From contig NC_087391.1 in assembly GCF_963675165.1 (NCBI RefSeq), forward strand, positions 3,267,646 to 3,331,645: a stretch of 64,000 nt of DNA. Reading direction: 5' to 3'. This DNA is from Halichondria panicea. Lineage: Eukaryota > Porifera > Demospongiae > Suberitida > Halichondriidae. The position numbers and the translations under genes were made by a program. The notes beneath the pieces are model-generated. The model worked only from the letters and a program-made list of their open reading frames with translations. It ran no database searches and was not told the DNA's origin. Below, one piece after another: positions 1 through 11,772 of this stretch; the first letter of the stretch is position 1; each line of letters begins with the position of its first letter.

Positions 1-87
1 GCGTGGGAGAATACCTTACGTCACGATTGTGGGCTACATATCGCCCACGTTCATAAAAATCCTTGTGGATCACGCGATTTCCCAAAC

Positions 88-203
88 CAGGCCTTACTTT
101 TTCTTAACTGTACGCCCATTTCTTTTTTTGCTGCCTCACTAGACTATGTCTTTCTAGTGATTTATGGATGAACAGTGACAACAGCAAGAAAAAGTAAGGC
201 CTG
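88..203. repeat. Short foldback (inverted repeat) element
   Basis: An 18-bp arm at 88-105 (CAGGCCTTACTTTTTCTT) is perfectly inverted at 186-203, leaving an 80-bp loop. The outer sequence at 208-214 (CGAGGCT) resembles the ends of the TAGCCTCGA foldback family seen elsewhere in the window, so this may be a diverged member. No coding content is visible. Confidence 0.6.
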
Positions 204-415
204 GGAACGAGGCTACCCCTAACTACTATGTATGTTAGATTCCAAACTAGTTAGAGAGTAGTTGATGTTGAGTATGTACATGTGCATCAGGTAAAACGTG
301 CTGAGACTACATTATGTTTATACTAGCCTACTACCAACATACGTGTTACTTACCTACCCTGATATGTACATGTGAATGTGACTTTCATTGTTTGCATGTA
401 TGTCCACCTGGTGTT

Positions 416-454
416 GGGTGATTAGGTGGGGTGATTAGGTGGGGTGATCAGGTG
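416..454. repeat. 13-bp tandem repeat, three copies
   Basis: The unit GGGTGATTAGGTG occurs three times head to tail (416-428, 429-441, 442-454), with one mismatch in the last copy. It is one of the many short adjacent duplications of this window. Confidence 0.9.
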
Positions 455-487
455 GTAGAGTTTTTTTTTATTATATACCATGTAGGT

Positions 488-1240
488 ATGCCGAGAAAAA
501 AGAAGTTTTATCACATAAAGAATATCCCTACAAGAAAAAGAAAAAACCCTGAAGTCCTGACTATTGTAGTGACAGTACTAGCTCGTCTGCATGTCTGCAT
601 GTATTTCAACCCCAAGTATGAGTACAGCCTTTGAGGAAACAAGCCTAGATGATACATCGAAAAATCCACTTGATGTATTGCGGTCATCTGTTGTTTTGTC
701 TGAGTCGTGGAGTCCTAAGAATCTAGAGAATGTGAATCTAGAGAATGTCCTTCTGTGTCGAATATCTGCACATTCAAGTTTTGAAACTATTCCACTTAGA
801 ATAACTCACTGCTTGAAGATTGACAAAAAATTATCATGGTCACTGTTTGTAAATGAACATAATTATGAACATATGGTTGAACCAGCAAGTTGTATTGCTC
901 TAAAGGATGTATTGCTCTAAAGGACTTTCCTCAGACATTGGATGCAGAAAATCTTCGTCGATTGTTAACTAAACTGGATGGTCTCTCAGTTTGTGTAGGA
1001 CATCCAGACCAGTCAATATAACAATTGTGTTGTCTAATGGGAAAGTTGCAGCCTATGTGGATGAAAAACCTTATTATTCGCTTCCCTGATTTCAACAAAA
1101 TCGTCGTTAACCCTTGTCTTATCCCAGAGCTTCCCCTTTTACCCCCCACATTGTGTCTGGTCATCGTTGGTTGATTCATCGTGAAAAATCACAACAGTCT
1201 TCTCACGTGTATCGTATCGGCAGCAATGGCACGGAAAGCT
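488..1240 (+). pseudogene. Degenerate transposon-associated protein (uncharacterised family)
   Basis: Three plus-strand frames in succession carry the remains of one protein. The first begins MPRKKKFYHIKNIP at 488, which is lysine/arginine rich. The second (591-907) contains KLSWSLFVNEHN. The third, after a perfect 17-bp duplication at 891-924, contains LDGLSVCVGHPD and then GKVAAYVDEKPYYSL in another frame. The segment order recalls an uncharacterised, transposon-linked protein family of many invertebrates, with a basic start, a 'SWTLxVxGH' segment and a 'CVGxPD' segment. That assignment is from memory of the family and is moderate at best. No intact frame exceeds about 110 residues, so the copy is dead as it stands. 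The duplication at 891-924 itself causes one of the frame changes. Confidence 0.35.
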
Positions 1241-1269
1241 CGGAGCTTGCTCGGATGCACAGGTGATTC

Positions 1270-1497
1270 GGATGCACAGGTGATCATTGTTTTTAAAAAG
1301 TTATTTCTATATTCGATTACGCTCATGACTTTAAGTGTAGTTTAATTTAGTGCAGTAGTTACTATATACGCGCCTAACAGTGGGATCAATGAAAAGTAAG
1401 TTATTAGCCTTTACATGCAAAATATTAAGCTGAAAAAGTAGAAAATGTCACCTTTAGCTCTAACTACACTACACTAAGAAGTAAACACTTAAACTAA
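1270..1497. other. Spacer with no recognised gene
   Basis: AT-rich sequence with stops in all frames. Nothing beyond low-complexity A/T tracts is visible before the 81-83-bp tandem duplication that follows. Confidence 0.5.
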
Positions 1498-1661
1498 GGT
1501 TTTACGCTCCGGTATTTGAGTGCATGGCAACAAGCAACCACATGCATATAAAGTGTATTATCCTGTTCACAGCTGCCTCAGGTTTTACGCTCCGGAATTT
1601 GAGTGCATGGCAACAAGCAACCATGCATATAAAGTGTATTATCCTGTTCACAGCTGCCTCA
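1498..1661. repeat. Tandem duplication, unit about 82 bp
   Basis: The segment at 1498-1580 (83 bp, starting GGTTTTACGCTCC) is repeated immediately at 1581-1661 (81 bp). The copies differ by one substitution and a 2-bp deletion. An open frame across it is only a by-product of the repeat. Confidence 0.9.
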
Positions 1662-2339
1662 GGCAGGTCTGATTTCTTTTCTCGTTATAGTGCCACAATC
1701 CACCATACTGGCAGTGGGCACCCCCTCCTGCCAGCAGTAAAACAGTCGTGGTAAGTTGATTCCATGTTGCGTATATATGCCTGTAGCAAGCTAACTACCT
1801 CGGTGCGCATGCACAGCTATACACAATTAATCAATCAAAAAGCATCAATCTCAATTCAACTTGTTCTTAGAAAACTGTTCGTAGCGCTTTGACTTTTAGT
1901 TATACCAGTCAAAGATGATGCCCACTATCTCGAAGGTTTGGCTGTGATCTGGCGGTAAGTAGTAGTTACGTATAATATGAGAACATGCACTTAATTGGTT
2001 AGAACGTTTATTGTTTAATGGTATGTATGTATTTATAGAACTTTAAATCACTGCCATGTAATTATTGTCACTTGACTCTAGTGAATTGTAGTTATCGACA
2101 AATTGACTTCACAGTGTAGCTTAACCAAATTCTTAGATCGAGGAGCAAAACGTAAAGTGAGAGTAAAACGTGAAGAGAGGCCTTGAAGAGAGGCCTTAAA
2201 TACGTGGGGAAGTGGAGCACTAACAATGAGGATTGTTAGAAAAGTATGATATCAACATCAACATCAAATCATGGTTAAGGTAGTAGTATAAGGTAGGTTC
2301 TAATAAATGTTAATTTAAAGTAAGGTTAAGGTACATTGA
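1662..2339. other. Intergenic spacer
   Basis: No reading frame of note. It contains a 13-bp adjacent duplication near 2166-2191 (TGAAGAGAGGCCT twice) and A/T-rich stretches. I see no RNA gene or convincing promoter. Confidence 0.5.
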
Positions 2340-3960
2340 GCGTGAACATACCGCCGGCCAGGACCATCCGGTCTTACAAAACAAAGGGATTTAAAGTTGA
2401 AGTATTCATCTATGACCAAAAGATAAGAACGAGTTTGGGCCGTTCCGTTAGTGGTTCTAATCGTTGCCACGCGTACTAAATTGTCTTTTCCTGGGTGAAC
2501 TTCGATTACGCGGGATATTAGAGAATCTTCATGGATTACAACTTAATCACCAGGTTGAATGTTTCGAGTGGGGTGCCGTTAAAGCGTCCAAGTTGGGAGA
2601 TGTACATCGCGTGTCTGAGTAGAGACTTGCACAGCTGCCAACGCGGAGGTGCATCCTGTGGTCTAGGAGAGCTGTCAGTGGCTTCCCAATGAGGAAATGA
2701 CCAGCTTCAATTCGAGTGGAATGAGAGGTCGACTATTGAGGCAAGCTTTTTAGAATTCGTCTCAATTAGATTTGACTGCAGATGCCTGAGGTTCGTGCTG
2801 GGGAATGAACTTCCAGAGATAGTGACTGACATTTTCTTGACTGGATTGCATTTGTAGGAATTGGTAGAGATCTTTGAGTTCTCGAGCATCTCCAACAAAG
2901 TTTGTGCCGTTATCACTCCAAATGAGCGAGGGCGTCGAGAGATGCGTTTCAGACACCCAATAAATGCGTCTGAGGTGAGGTCCACTGTTAGAGAAACTGT
3001 TAAAGAAACAAACACACAGATGTAGGCTTCGACTACTGTGGGTTTACAAACGTGTCCATACTTGATCATCAAAGGACCAGCGCCAAAGACTGAGCCAGGT
3101 GTGATCCTTTCGATAGGGAATTGTCCAAGCATCTGAGGTTTGGGTCTTGCTGTGTACCTGCGGCAAATAATGCATTTCCTAGCAACTGATCTGACTACCT
3201 TGATCTGACTACCTTACGTCCACCAACAATGTGATAACGTCTGGATAACGTCTGGATAGGGGTAGAGTAGGACCTGCATGTAGGTGTTCATGTTGGAGAA
3301 TGTTTTTCATGTAAAATGGACTGATAATTGGAGGTTTGACCTACTCTGAGAATATTGTTGCAGAGTGAACTGGAGTTGGAGAGAGTTTGTTGTGAATCTG
3401 CAAAGTGAGTTGCTTGAATAACCTTAATCCAGTAATTTTCTGCTGCTTCCAATTCAGTGGTTGTGAGATGAGTCTTGATCTGTTCTGCTATAATTGTTAT
3501 TCTTGGTTTGAGAATTTCGATTGAAACGAAGGGTCCAACGTTCCATAGGGTGAGGTCTTGAGTGAGTACAAGTAGTGAGACTTCTTTTTCATCAATTTCA
3601 GGTTTGTTTGGAGGGAGAGGTAGTCTATTAGATGGTGGTTCTTTAAGCCCATTCCACCAGAAAGAGTGGTCAAGGGGGTAGAGTCCTCTTGAGGCTAACA
3701 TGACAAATGAGGGATGAGATCGACCGGATTCTTGTAGCGCCAATTTAGTACAATTGTGCTGTCGGTCCATGCAGGCAGTACTTGTCTGATATTATGATGG
3801 ATTAGTCGAGCCAGTAGTTGAGCTCCACAGAGCTCTAGGCGAGGGATAGTTAGCCGCTGCTCTTAGACATCACCAAAGCAATGTGGATACGATTAGAGGT
3901 GCTGCATAAGCAGAGTACCATGGATTTCTGTTGAGAAGGGTTTGGGGGGAATGGGTATCT
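2340..3960 (-). pseudogene. BEL/Pao-type retroelement fragment, copy A (integrase region)
   Basis: Minus-strand reading gives integrase-region pieces in broken frames. 3770-3288 holds the pre-integrase segment with 'ELEAAENYWIKVIQATHF', a shape usual just before the zinc-binding domain. 3132-2707 and 2956-2762 hold integrase catalytic-core pieces, including AYICVFVSL and WSDNGTNFVGDAREL, the second conserved Asp region. The end near 2345 (GGCCGGCGGTATGTTCACG on the minus strand) matches the integrase C-terminal end also seen in copy C at 57.5 kb. Several frameshifts coincide with short duplications, for example TGATCTGACTACCT twice near 3186-3214. Reverse transcriptase and gag are missing, and I see no LTR. 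Dead fragment. Confidence 0.75.
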
Positions 3961-4569
3961 GTGAGAGTAGACATTGTAGCCAGGCATCATGGACATGTTC
4001 AGGCACTGTCATCCCAGCCTCCTGCAAATTGCGTATATCAACTACTTTCGTATGAGCATGATCAAGAAGATAATGCTATTCGATATGCAAGTGGATATGT
4101 GGCGACTTAACACAAGTACATAAAGTGGAATGTAATTCCATATCAATTCAGCAACCCTCGGAATTGCCTGAAATTTGGTATGTGGGTAGTGTTTGTGGTT
4201 TTAGGAAGTTTCTGAAAATTAAAACTCATAATGTTGTATGGCTTTGTTGTATGGCGTTGTGGTTATAGCCCACTAAACATTTCCACATTTTGTCTGATTT
4301 TACTGCACTGGTCCTTGTAACTTTTGATATAACTTTTGATATAACCTCAGAGCATGCTTTCGACTGTATGGCTTCTATAGGGGTGACAGATTCTTTCTGA
4401 TCTTTCAAAACCTGATCTTTCAAAACCGACTGCTCGGCTTAGGCCCTTATTTATGAACTGTGAACATTTCATGTTGGGGGTCCATTGGGATTAGAGTACA
4501 TATAAATTTAATTGTGTGTTTGATCATGCGTTAGATCATGCGTGAATGATAGCTTGAGCAAGTCCTTTT

Positions 4570-6118
4570 TCCTTAGTGCAACAGCAGTCAATTTTTACAG
4601 TGCACTCTAGTGTGTCACATCTGCCTAGCCTACTGCTTACAAAGAAAAACAATGGCTCACAAGTTCCCTTTGATTTACCTGGGCACTATTGGAGAAGTCG
4701 GAAGAACATAAGACCTGTAGACCTGTCACAGAATGGATGTGAGAAATCTCCACAACTTTCCAAGATCTGTGACATCTGCCGAAAGAAGATTAGCAAGCAG
4801 ATACCACCACCTCAACCCCTTCTCCCTGTCCCCATCACCTGAAGTCCCTGACTGTGACATTGACTATGTGCCAACATCTGTTTCCACCATTAATAAATAT
4901 TTGGGCCTTATTCCAATTATTCCAAGAGTAAAGCCCGTGGAAAGAGCCAAAAAATTAAGAGGATTACAGAAGCAATGCAGCAATGCAGCACACAGTTATC
5001 ACTGGCAACATTGTGAGATGATTCAACAGCTCAAATAAAAGTTTGAAGTAGTATCGGTGAACGTTTGCAAATTCTCACTGTTTTCCAAAAGCTGGACAGG
5101 TGTGACAAAACACACAGCTCAAAGAAGGTTCTGTCTGGTCATTCACTAGTGGTAGAAACTGTCGATGTTGTCCACTCATTCTATCAATCTGATGACATCA
5201 GCCGAGTGAGTTATGCCTGGTATGAAAGAACGTACCCATATTCAAAAGAGATTAGTTCGGCATACAGCGAATTTAAGCAGAAATTTCCTGATCAAAAGGT
5301 TGAGCTCCGACCAGCAAATGCGCTAGTGGCACACACTCACACACTGAGTGCATTTAATGTCAGATCTACCAACATACCAGCATTGTTTGGCAAGAATCAT
5401 GGAATGCGAATGTAAGGCTTGTCTGGGAATTGAAAAACTCAGAGATGACTTCATTAGGGGACAGATCCACGCTTGAAACTTTTTGTGCAACACCACTCTT
5501 TGTAGCTAGTATGCCGACTACAAAGCAGGCCTTAAGCCTGGTGAATTTTTGGTCACTGCAGATTTTTCTGAACTATTTTGCAAGATGCTGCCCAGGCCGA
5601 TTTGGAAGTGATCTAAGTCATTTCTGATTGTCTACATTATGACACTGTAGCTGTTTATCTTTTTCAGAAACTTTCAGAAACTATTCCTAGGAGCTTGCAT
5701 CCCAAAGAAATTCTCGGTGCAGCATCCCAGTACAAAAACCGAAAAAACTTCCTCAACCTATGCCACCACAAAGACGACTTTGGCACTGAGTGGCACGGAA
5801 AAGGTGCTCTAGGTGCTCTAGGTGGAACAGTAAAGCGCCTAGCAGAGACCATACAATGACCAAATTATGACGCCTCGCCAGCTGATTGATTGGGCATGCA
5901 CGAATATACAAGCTGCTGATTTCGGTTATTGTAGCAATGAAGATTATCAGAGGGAAGAGCAAAATCTGGAGAAACAGAAAAATCTGGAGAAACGTTTCAA
6001 AAACTCTCATATATTCCTGGTACTAGAAAGAAGCTGCATTCCTTTGTTCCTGTCTCAAACACCATTATTCAGCTTCAAAAACTGTGAAGGAACAGAGGGT
6101 CAGTTCGGCAAAGAATGA
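4570..6118 (+). pseudogene. Degenerate transposon-like protein of a widespread uncharacterised invertebrate family
   Basis: Ordered pieces of one long protein lie in shifting plus frames: CDICRKKISKQ (near 4770), a segment with INKYLGLIPII (to 5035), SFYQSDDISR and EISSAYSEFKQKFPDQKV (5180-5300), RSTLETF (5470), GEFLVTADFS (5540-5570), GGTVKRLAE (5820-5845) and MTPRQLIDWACTNI (5867 onward). This order matches a large uncharacterised protein found in many copies in cnidarians, sponges and arthropods and usually treated as transposon-derived; that match is recalled, not searched. The 'VTADFS' and downstream acidic positions could belong to an RNase H-fold nuclease, which is inference. Adjacent duplications (GCAGCAAT near 4977, GGTGCTCTA near 5810, about 18 bp near 5965) add frame breaks. 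Confidence 0.5.
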
Positions 6119-6740
6119 TATTCCACGTAATTCAATAGTCCTTTTCACAGTAAGAATTTAATTAGTGTTAATTAGTTTTGCTATCTCCCATTTTGGTGAC
6201 TGCGTTATTACTATCACTGCTATGTAAAATTGATGAACTTCACAAGGTCACAAAGTACACTTAGTAGCTGCTTGTTCGGATGCCAAAAGAAAATTCAAAG
6301 CATGTTCTATTAAATGCACAAAGTCTCGTTCTATATCTGAAGTATACCAGAGTTACCACCTACTTACTGAATATCGTAGTAGTGAGTAGAGTAGTGAGTA
6401 GAGAGTGAGTAGAGTAGGGGCTGTTTATGATACACATACACCCACTTGTGTTTTACCTATACTTATAGCCAGCAACCTGCATTGTTTGCCACTCTACACT
6501 CTAAACGTAAGAAAAAGGATGATCGTACTGTTTCGATGTTCAGATTTAATGGTTGAAACTGAGACGTGAGGACCACATACCCGAGTATCCAGCACCCTCT
6601 CAGCCTCCATCTCGTTATACTCTCCGAAGAAGAAAGCTTACCTGACAATCAATCTCCAGCACCCGTATGTCTTCCATCTTCCCACGGTAGCTCTTTTCAT
6701 GCACACGGAGAATCTTCCGATACAAATAGCTCCCTATTTG
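6119..6740. other. Spacer with short direct repeats
   Basis: No convincing gene. A cluster of GTAGTGAGTAGA-type repeats lies at about 6378-6418. A short minus frame at 6463-6648 has no recognised similarity. Confidence 0.4.
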
Positions 6741-6749
6741 CTTAGTTAG

Positions 6750-8660
6750 TGACTATAGTGTCCATGAGTTGCCTGGTATGGAGCAGTGTGAATGACTCTG
6801 TCTTAGGGCAGCGATGAACGATTCTGCAGTGAGATCCGAAATCAATTCCAAATGAACGGCCATGGACACAAACACACCGACATAAGCCTTGATGACGGTT
6901 GGCTTTCGAATAGGACCGTACTTAATTAGGACCGTACTTAATATATAGGGGGCTCAGGTAACACGTTCCATTGGTAATTGACCCATTTTTTGGGGCTGTG
7001 GTCTGATGGAACCTCTAAGGCAAGTGATGCACTGTCTCAACACAGATCTCACTGTTTTTCGACCTGTGACAACGTTGGCTGACCTGCATGAAACAAACGA
7101 AGATGCTCCGTACAAATAATCACTCTAGTCAGAGAATGATTTCCATGCAATATAATTGGATGAAGGTTTGTATAGGAATTTCCTATGCGTCCGACTCCAA
7201 AATTATCCAAGAAGGGATTCAGTTGCACAAGGATACTACGTCGGGAAATGTCAGATCCAATCTTGAGACTGTTAATTTCTTACGGGAAGCAAGCACATTG
7301 AGATAAGCTAATCCAGTAATTCTCAGCTTTTACAAGTTAAAGTGTTCTGACCGGGATTCAACTTACGACAATTGTTCAGAAAACGAATCACCCAAGCTGT
7401 GATGCGTTTAAAGCGAGTAAACAAAGAATATCGATTGATGTCGATCTACTGTCAAAACAGTCTTCAGGTAGTTTCCCGTACTGCACGCAAGAACGCAAGA
7501 CTGCTCTGGCCATTGTGATGGATCGAGCGGAAGCCAACTTGGTCCACGCACGAGTTGAGAGGGGAGAATTCCCCTAGATGCACAATCCGCTGGATTGTCA
7601 GTACCACTTACATGACTCCACCTACTGGGTGGGATCTGATACTGGGTGGGATCTGATCCATTATGAATGAAATTCGATTACCCACAAAGGTTTTTAGACG
7701 TCTTGGATTTCCATTCAACCAGCCGAGCACTATCGTGCTGTCCGTCCACGCGAATATGCTATCCATTGAAATAGAAAACAAGTCTCGAACGTGACGTAAG
7801 AGTTGGGATGGCTCCAAACGTGGAATCTTAATGGGTGCCACCTTAGTCTTAGCAATGACCAGGGAGATATGCACCTTCAAAGCAGAATCGATCGATACAC
7901 GACACCTGCATATGATGCATCACAAAATCCATGAATCTGAACAGATTGTATCTGAGCGTCGCTTGGAAAATAGCATCTACAAATTTGATTTCATCAGGGA
8001 CCCAGTCCACTTTTCTTTCCCATAGCCGTTGCAATAGTTGTATGAGAGTGGGGGCAAACCATCCGAGAGCATCAAAGGTTTTTGCTATGTCTGACACGAG
8101 TGCTCTCTTCGTAATGCAATCGATGGATGGCAGACTAGCGACTGTTAGGTGAAAATGATCTGATCGTACAAAACCCAACGTTTTCGTTTGTTGATCAGCA
8201 TCATGTATGCTGTGCGTCTCCTGGCAATCCCTCAGTTCAGATGAGATGTGATCAAGAACTGAAGAGTCATTTGAGTTCCACTTGCGTAGGATAAATCCTC
8301 CACGTGAGAATAATTCTTGCAGCTGGCTCTGTAATTGGACAGCTTCTTCTCGACTATTTGCTCCTGTTAATGCATCGTCCACGTAGAACGATTCTTCTAC
8401 AGCCTTAACTGCCAAAGGGTATTTATGAGCATGGTCCAAGGACATATTAGCTGCGAACGAGGATGCAGACACGCCAAAAGTGAGCCTTGTCATACGGAAG
8501 TCTTTCAATAAGAAGATCTCCACACAAAACGATGGAAGTTCAGCATATAGCTCGACGGCTCGATACATTAATTTTTACTAATGTCAAAAGTTAATGCAAT
8601 GCGGTGAAACCGAAATCTGAGTAGTACATCTATTAGTTGCGGATGTATCGTAGGGCCCAC
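6750..8660 (-). pseudogene. BEL/Pao-type retroelement fragment, copy B (RT, RNase H, integrase)
   Basis: On the minus strand, 8790-8568 gives 'VGPTIHPQLIDVLLRFRFHR' (finger/palm start of the reverse transcriptase). 8568-7849 continues with 'MTRLTFGVSASSFAANMSL' and 'EESFYVDDALTGANSREEA', in which YVDD is the RT catalytic motif. 7880-7608 carries RNase H-like 'AWTDSTIVLGWLNGNPRRLKTFVGNR', and 7000-6750 integrase-core pieces. The upstream end at about 8661 joins a different repeat that also occurs at about 25793 (TCCAACGCGTTCCACC...), so the 5' part is lost. A 17-bp perfect duplication at 7624-7657 disrupts the RNase H frame, and a 16-bp one near 6918-6950 breaks the integrase frame. Gag, protease and LTRs are absent. 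Confidence 0.85.
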
Positions 8661-8880
8661 TCCAACGCGTTCCACCGAAGCGCTTTGACTAAGCAGCCAC
8701 CATGGTTGAAGTACCGGAGACAGAAGAGCAACGTCACAAAGAGCGACACTAAACCAGATGATGTTCCAACTAAATCCATGAATCAGCAAGGCGCATTTTT
8801 GTTTATAAGTTTTTAATTTGTATAGCTTAACCCTTTCCCGGCTTTGGACGACATATGTCGTCCAGCGGACCGAGATTTTT
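8661..8880. repeat. Interspersed repeat shared with 25.8 kb, including an 18-bp palindrome
   Basis: 8661-8700 matches 25791-25832 with a few substitutions. Both are followed by TTAACCCTTTCCC (8828 and 25857), an end resembling piggyBac-type termini next to TTAA. At 8848-8865 lies a perfect 18-bp palindrome, GGACGACATATGTCGTCC. The repeat truncates BEL/Pao copy B. Confidence 0.5.
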
Positions 8881-9049
8881 CACAAATTTGCTGTGCACAC
8901 TGTGTTGGAGCTATGCGCACGCTGTAGGTACCAGCACATGCGCATTGAGCTGCTCTTTCACGTGGTATTTTCAACATCTTGCTTCGAGGTACGCTTTGTG
9001 CAGTACTGTTGAAAGAAAAGTGACCGTTTGATGATGACTTCAAGATCTT

Positions 9050-9767
9050 CGTAGTACAGCCTCAGTGAGGTGCTAGACAGTGAGAGGTGCTAGACAGTGA
9101 GAGTATCGATGGTTATGGCCTTGGTAGAGTGAGAGGACAGTGACTGGGATCGTAGCTAGCTACCTCAAGCTAAAAAATAAAGAGCCTGAAGGAGCTGGAC
9201 CAAGTTTCTGGATCTGGTAAGTCTAGAGTAGCATTTGTACAACATACTGTATGCTTCAGGATAGCTTCAGTATTGGTTTGCTTAGGCTAGTTAGTAAACG
9301 TGTGTGTAGGTGAAAAAAACGTTTCCCGGGAAAAGGGCGTCTGCTGATACGACCTCGCAGAGAAGTTTCGGCATATCCTGATCGAACGAGAACATAACAC
9401 TTAGTGTCTATAGAGTCACTTTGTGACAATATGTGAATGTTTGTAAACAATCGCTAATTAGTTGGGAGTGGTCAGTTGCTAGGTAACGATGATGATGTCA
9501 TGGTACCCCCGGGGTCTGGGCTACCTGTAGGAAATAGTTACAAGTGATTTCAATGTATGGTTCAGAGAAAGAGAAAAGCAAGCATGTATGAAGCCGGAAA
9601 AAGGTTGATTGTTAATTATGCTGGGGGGTGATCAGAAGATAATTTAATTCTAATATCCACGTCGGGTGATCATGATGAGTTGAGTTGTATCCCTTTTTTG
9701 TATTTAACCTTTTTTGCGAATTTCTAATTCTGCAGGAAGTAGTACGCACATCCAGGAAGAGCTGTAG
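9050..9767. other. Spacer without recognised gene
   Basis: Only short frames. It contains a 16-bp adjacent duplication (GAGGTGCTAGACAGTG near 9068-9100). I see no conserved protein segment or RNA gene. Confidence 0.4.
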
Positions 9768-9858
9768 AATCACATGCAATTTAGTCTAGAAATTTCCAAG
9801 CCACGTTGCTATGAAAATTTCATTAGCATCTTAGCACGAATGGCTAGGTTGTTTACTT

Positions 9859-10143
9859 GTGCCGATGTACTTGAACAGCTCTGGTGATGACAGTGCCTAT
9901 GAAGATAGTAGGATTATGCCAGACGCTGATGGAACTGAGGACATGCATGACATGGACCTAGACGCTAGCGCTATGGACCAGGATGGTGAAAGACCAGGAG
10001 AGGGCTCACTGTGTGACTCTTGTAAATTTCATAAATCGTTCACCGAGCCCCACCTTCTCTCAACAACGATGACGGAGATGACGGAGATGAACTTCCTGAT
10101 GACAAAAGTGTGTCATCGGGTGATGGACTCTTTGCAGTTCTAA
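9859..10143 (+). CDS. Acidic N-terminal reading frame in the inverted-repeat arm
   Basis: This 94-residue frame starts MPMYLNSSGDDSAYEDSRI and is rich in Asp/Glu (DADGTEDMHDMDLDASAMDQD), followed by CDSCKFHK. An inverted homologous segment lies at about 12600-12780. Acidic leaders of this kind are usual at the start of piggyBac-family transposases, and the TTAACCCTTT-like ends nearby agree with that, but no transposase core follows. I treat it as a possible truncated transposase start; its function is not established. Confidence 0.35.
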   Translation: MPMYLNSSGDDSAYEDSRIMPDADGTEDMHDMDLDASAMDQDGERPGEGSLCDSCKFHKSFTEPHLLSTTMTEMTEMNFLMTKVCHRVMDSLQF

Positions 10144-10780
10144 AGAGATACCTGGTGAAAGAGATACCTGGTGGCTGATCATTGTAAACAGTACACCTTA
10201 TCAAAACAACCAAATGACACCCATCGTTATAATAATTATAGTAATACATGTAAAGTAAGTAATACATGTACTTCAAACATGTAGATATATCTTAGCACTG
10301 TTACATTCATATGATGTGAAAATCAACCTAGTCAAGCCTGCTGATCAATAAAACAAATCAATAAAACAAATTTTTGGAAGGCGAGCATTTAAAATGACGG
10401 GTGGGCGTATTAACCGTAGTTGCTATGGCAACACATATTGCACCATTGGGGCATTCTATTGGTATATGGTTGCTAGGCATTTTATTGCTCTGGAAACCTG
10501 ATAGAGACATTTCACTTCAAGGCTTGCACACATGATAAAGGGTTAGGGTTAGGCGTCGGTTGTCCATATTCACATTCGCCAGGGGCTTAGTTTCTGCTGA
10601 CACTTCGACATCTATAGATAATGTGGCCTGTAGCTGGTGATCGTCTTCACTGTTCATCACCTGCAAAATTAGGTAATTCATCACTACACTACAAACCTAT
10701 TCAAGGCAAATTTGGTACCGCTTCCACAGCAAACTTGTCTGCACAGGAAACTGTGCAATCACCCGTCACTATGTAGGAGT

Positions 10781-11772
10781 ACCAGGGGCGATCCTAGGAT
10801 TCAGTCAATGGAGGTGCTCATTGCGCGCAAAGCGCGCCGCATAATTTAAACCACGCCCACTGCCCACTTCCGGGGGTCACGCCCCTTTTGTCGGCAACGC
10901 CCACTGTTTTCTAGATGGTGCACAGTACTGACAGTATATACAACAGTGCTAGTCTAGTGCAGTACAGTGCCATCAGCAAATCAAGAATGTTTATGACCAG
11001 AAGCTCAATTCGCCTGGGATGGCAAACTCTATCCAACTCTTCTTAAGGTATGTCAAATGTCAATGCAATCATGTCTAGTCTAATCTGTAGTCTAATCTGT
11101 GTAGAAGTGTAAGTGATGATGTGATGATGTAAGTGATGATAAACGTTTGTTCCTTTGTTTGATCTGACGACAGTCTTGATTCTTTTCTTTTCAGGCCACT
11201 AAAAGATTGATCAGCTTACCAGGAGGTGACAGGCAGCGTACAAAGTATGACCACCAGTACCTTGATGTTGAGGAAAAGAGACTTTGTAGTTTACATTGCA
11301 AACATTGATTATTATTAATTTATTGTACATACATGTAGGCTTAATTATATAATTATACTATACATTCATGTACCTCATGTACCTGGATCCAAGAACCTTG
11401 TTGTGCTGCATGTTGTGAAGCAATCAAGTGTTCTATGTGTTTGATACAGCAAACCACTTCCTGCTGCCTAGCCTTATTATTGAGCCCCTCCCCACTCTTA
11501 GCTTTACTAGTTCCCATGGATCCGGATATCCCAGTAACGATCGAAGTTTTTTAGGCCAGCTTAGCTAGCTAGCTAGATCTAACTGGTATAAAGTTATTGT
11601 AACTATCACTATTAAGCTGTAGATAGCTGCAGTAAGTGTAGCTTCCTTCTAGCCAGCCAGTGATGGTTGAACTATCTACTTGAGCTTCTCTGAGTCTGTA
11701 TAGGGTGCTGGAGCACCAGAATCTGGATGGGGGTGCTGGAGCACCCTAAGCACCACCCTGTGTACGCCCCTG
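10781..11772. mobile_element. Probable non-autonomous hAT-like element
   Basis: The left end CAGGGGCGATCC and right end GTACGCCCCTG form 8-bp inverted termini (CAGGGGCG). GAGTAC occurs immediately outside both ends, a possible short target duplication. Internal CGCGCAAAGCGCGC and CACGCCCACT tracts resemble those in the clearer hAT element at 41-42.2 kb. A possible exon pair (10985-11048 and from about 11197, with GT-AG borders) can be read, but no transposase core is present. Confidence 0.4.

Noticed and set aside
10534-10553. TTAGGGTTAGG resembling telomere repeat
   Set aside because: Only two units, inside an inverted-repeat arm; more likely part of a transposon end than an interstitial telomere.
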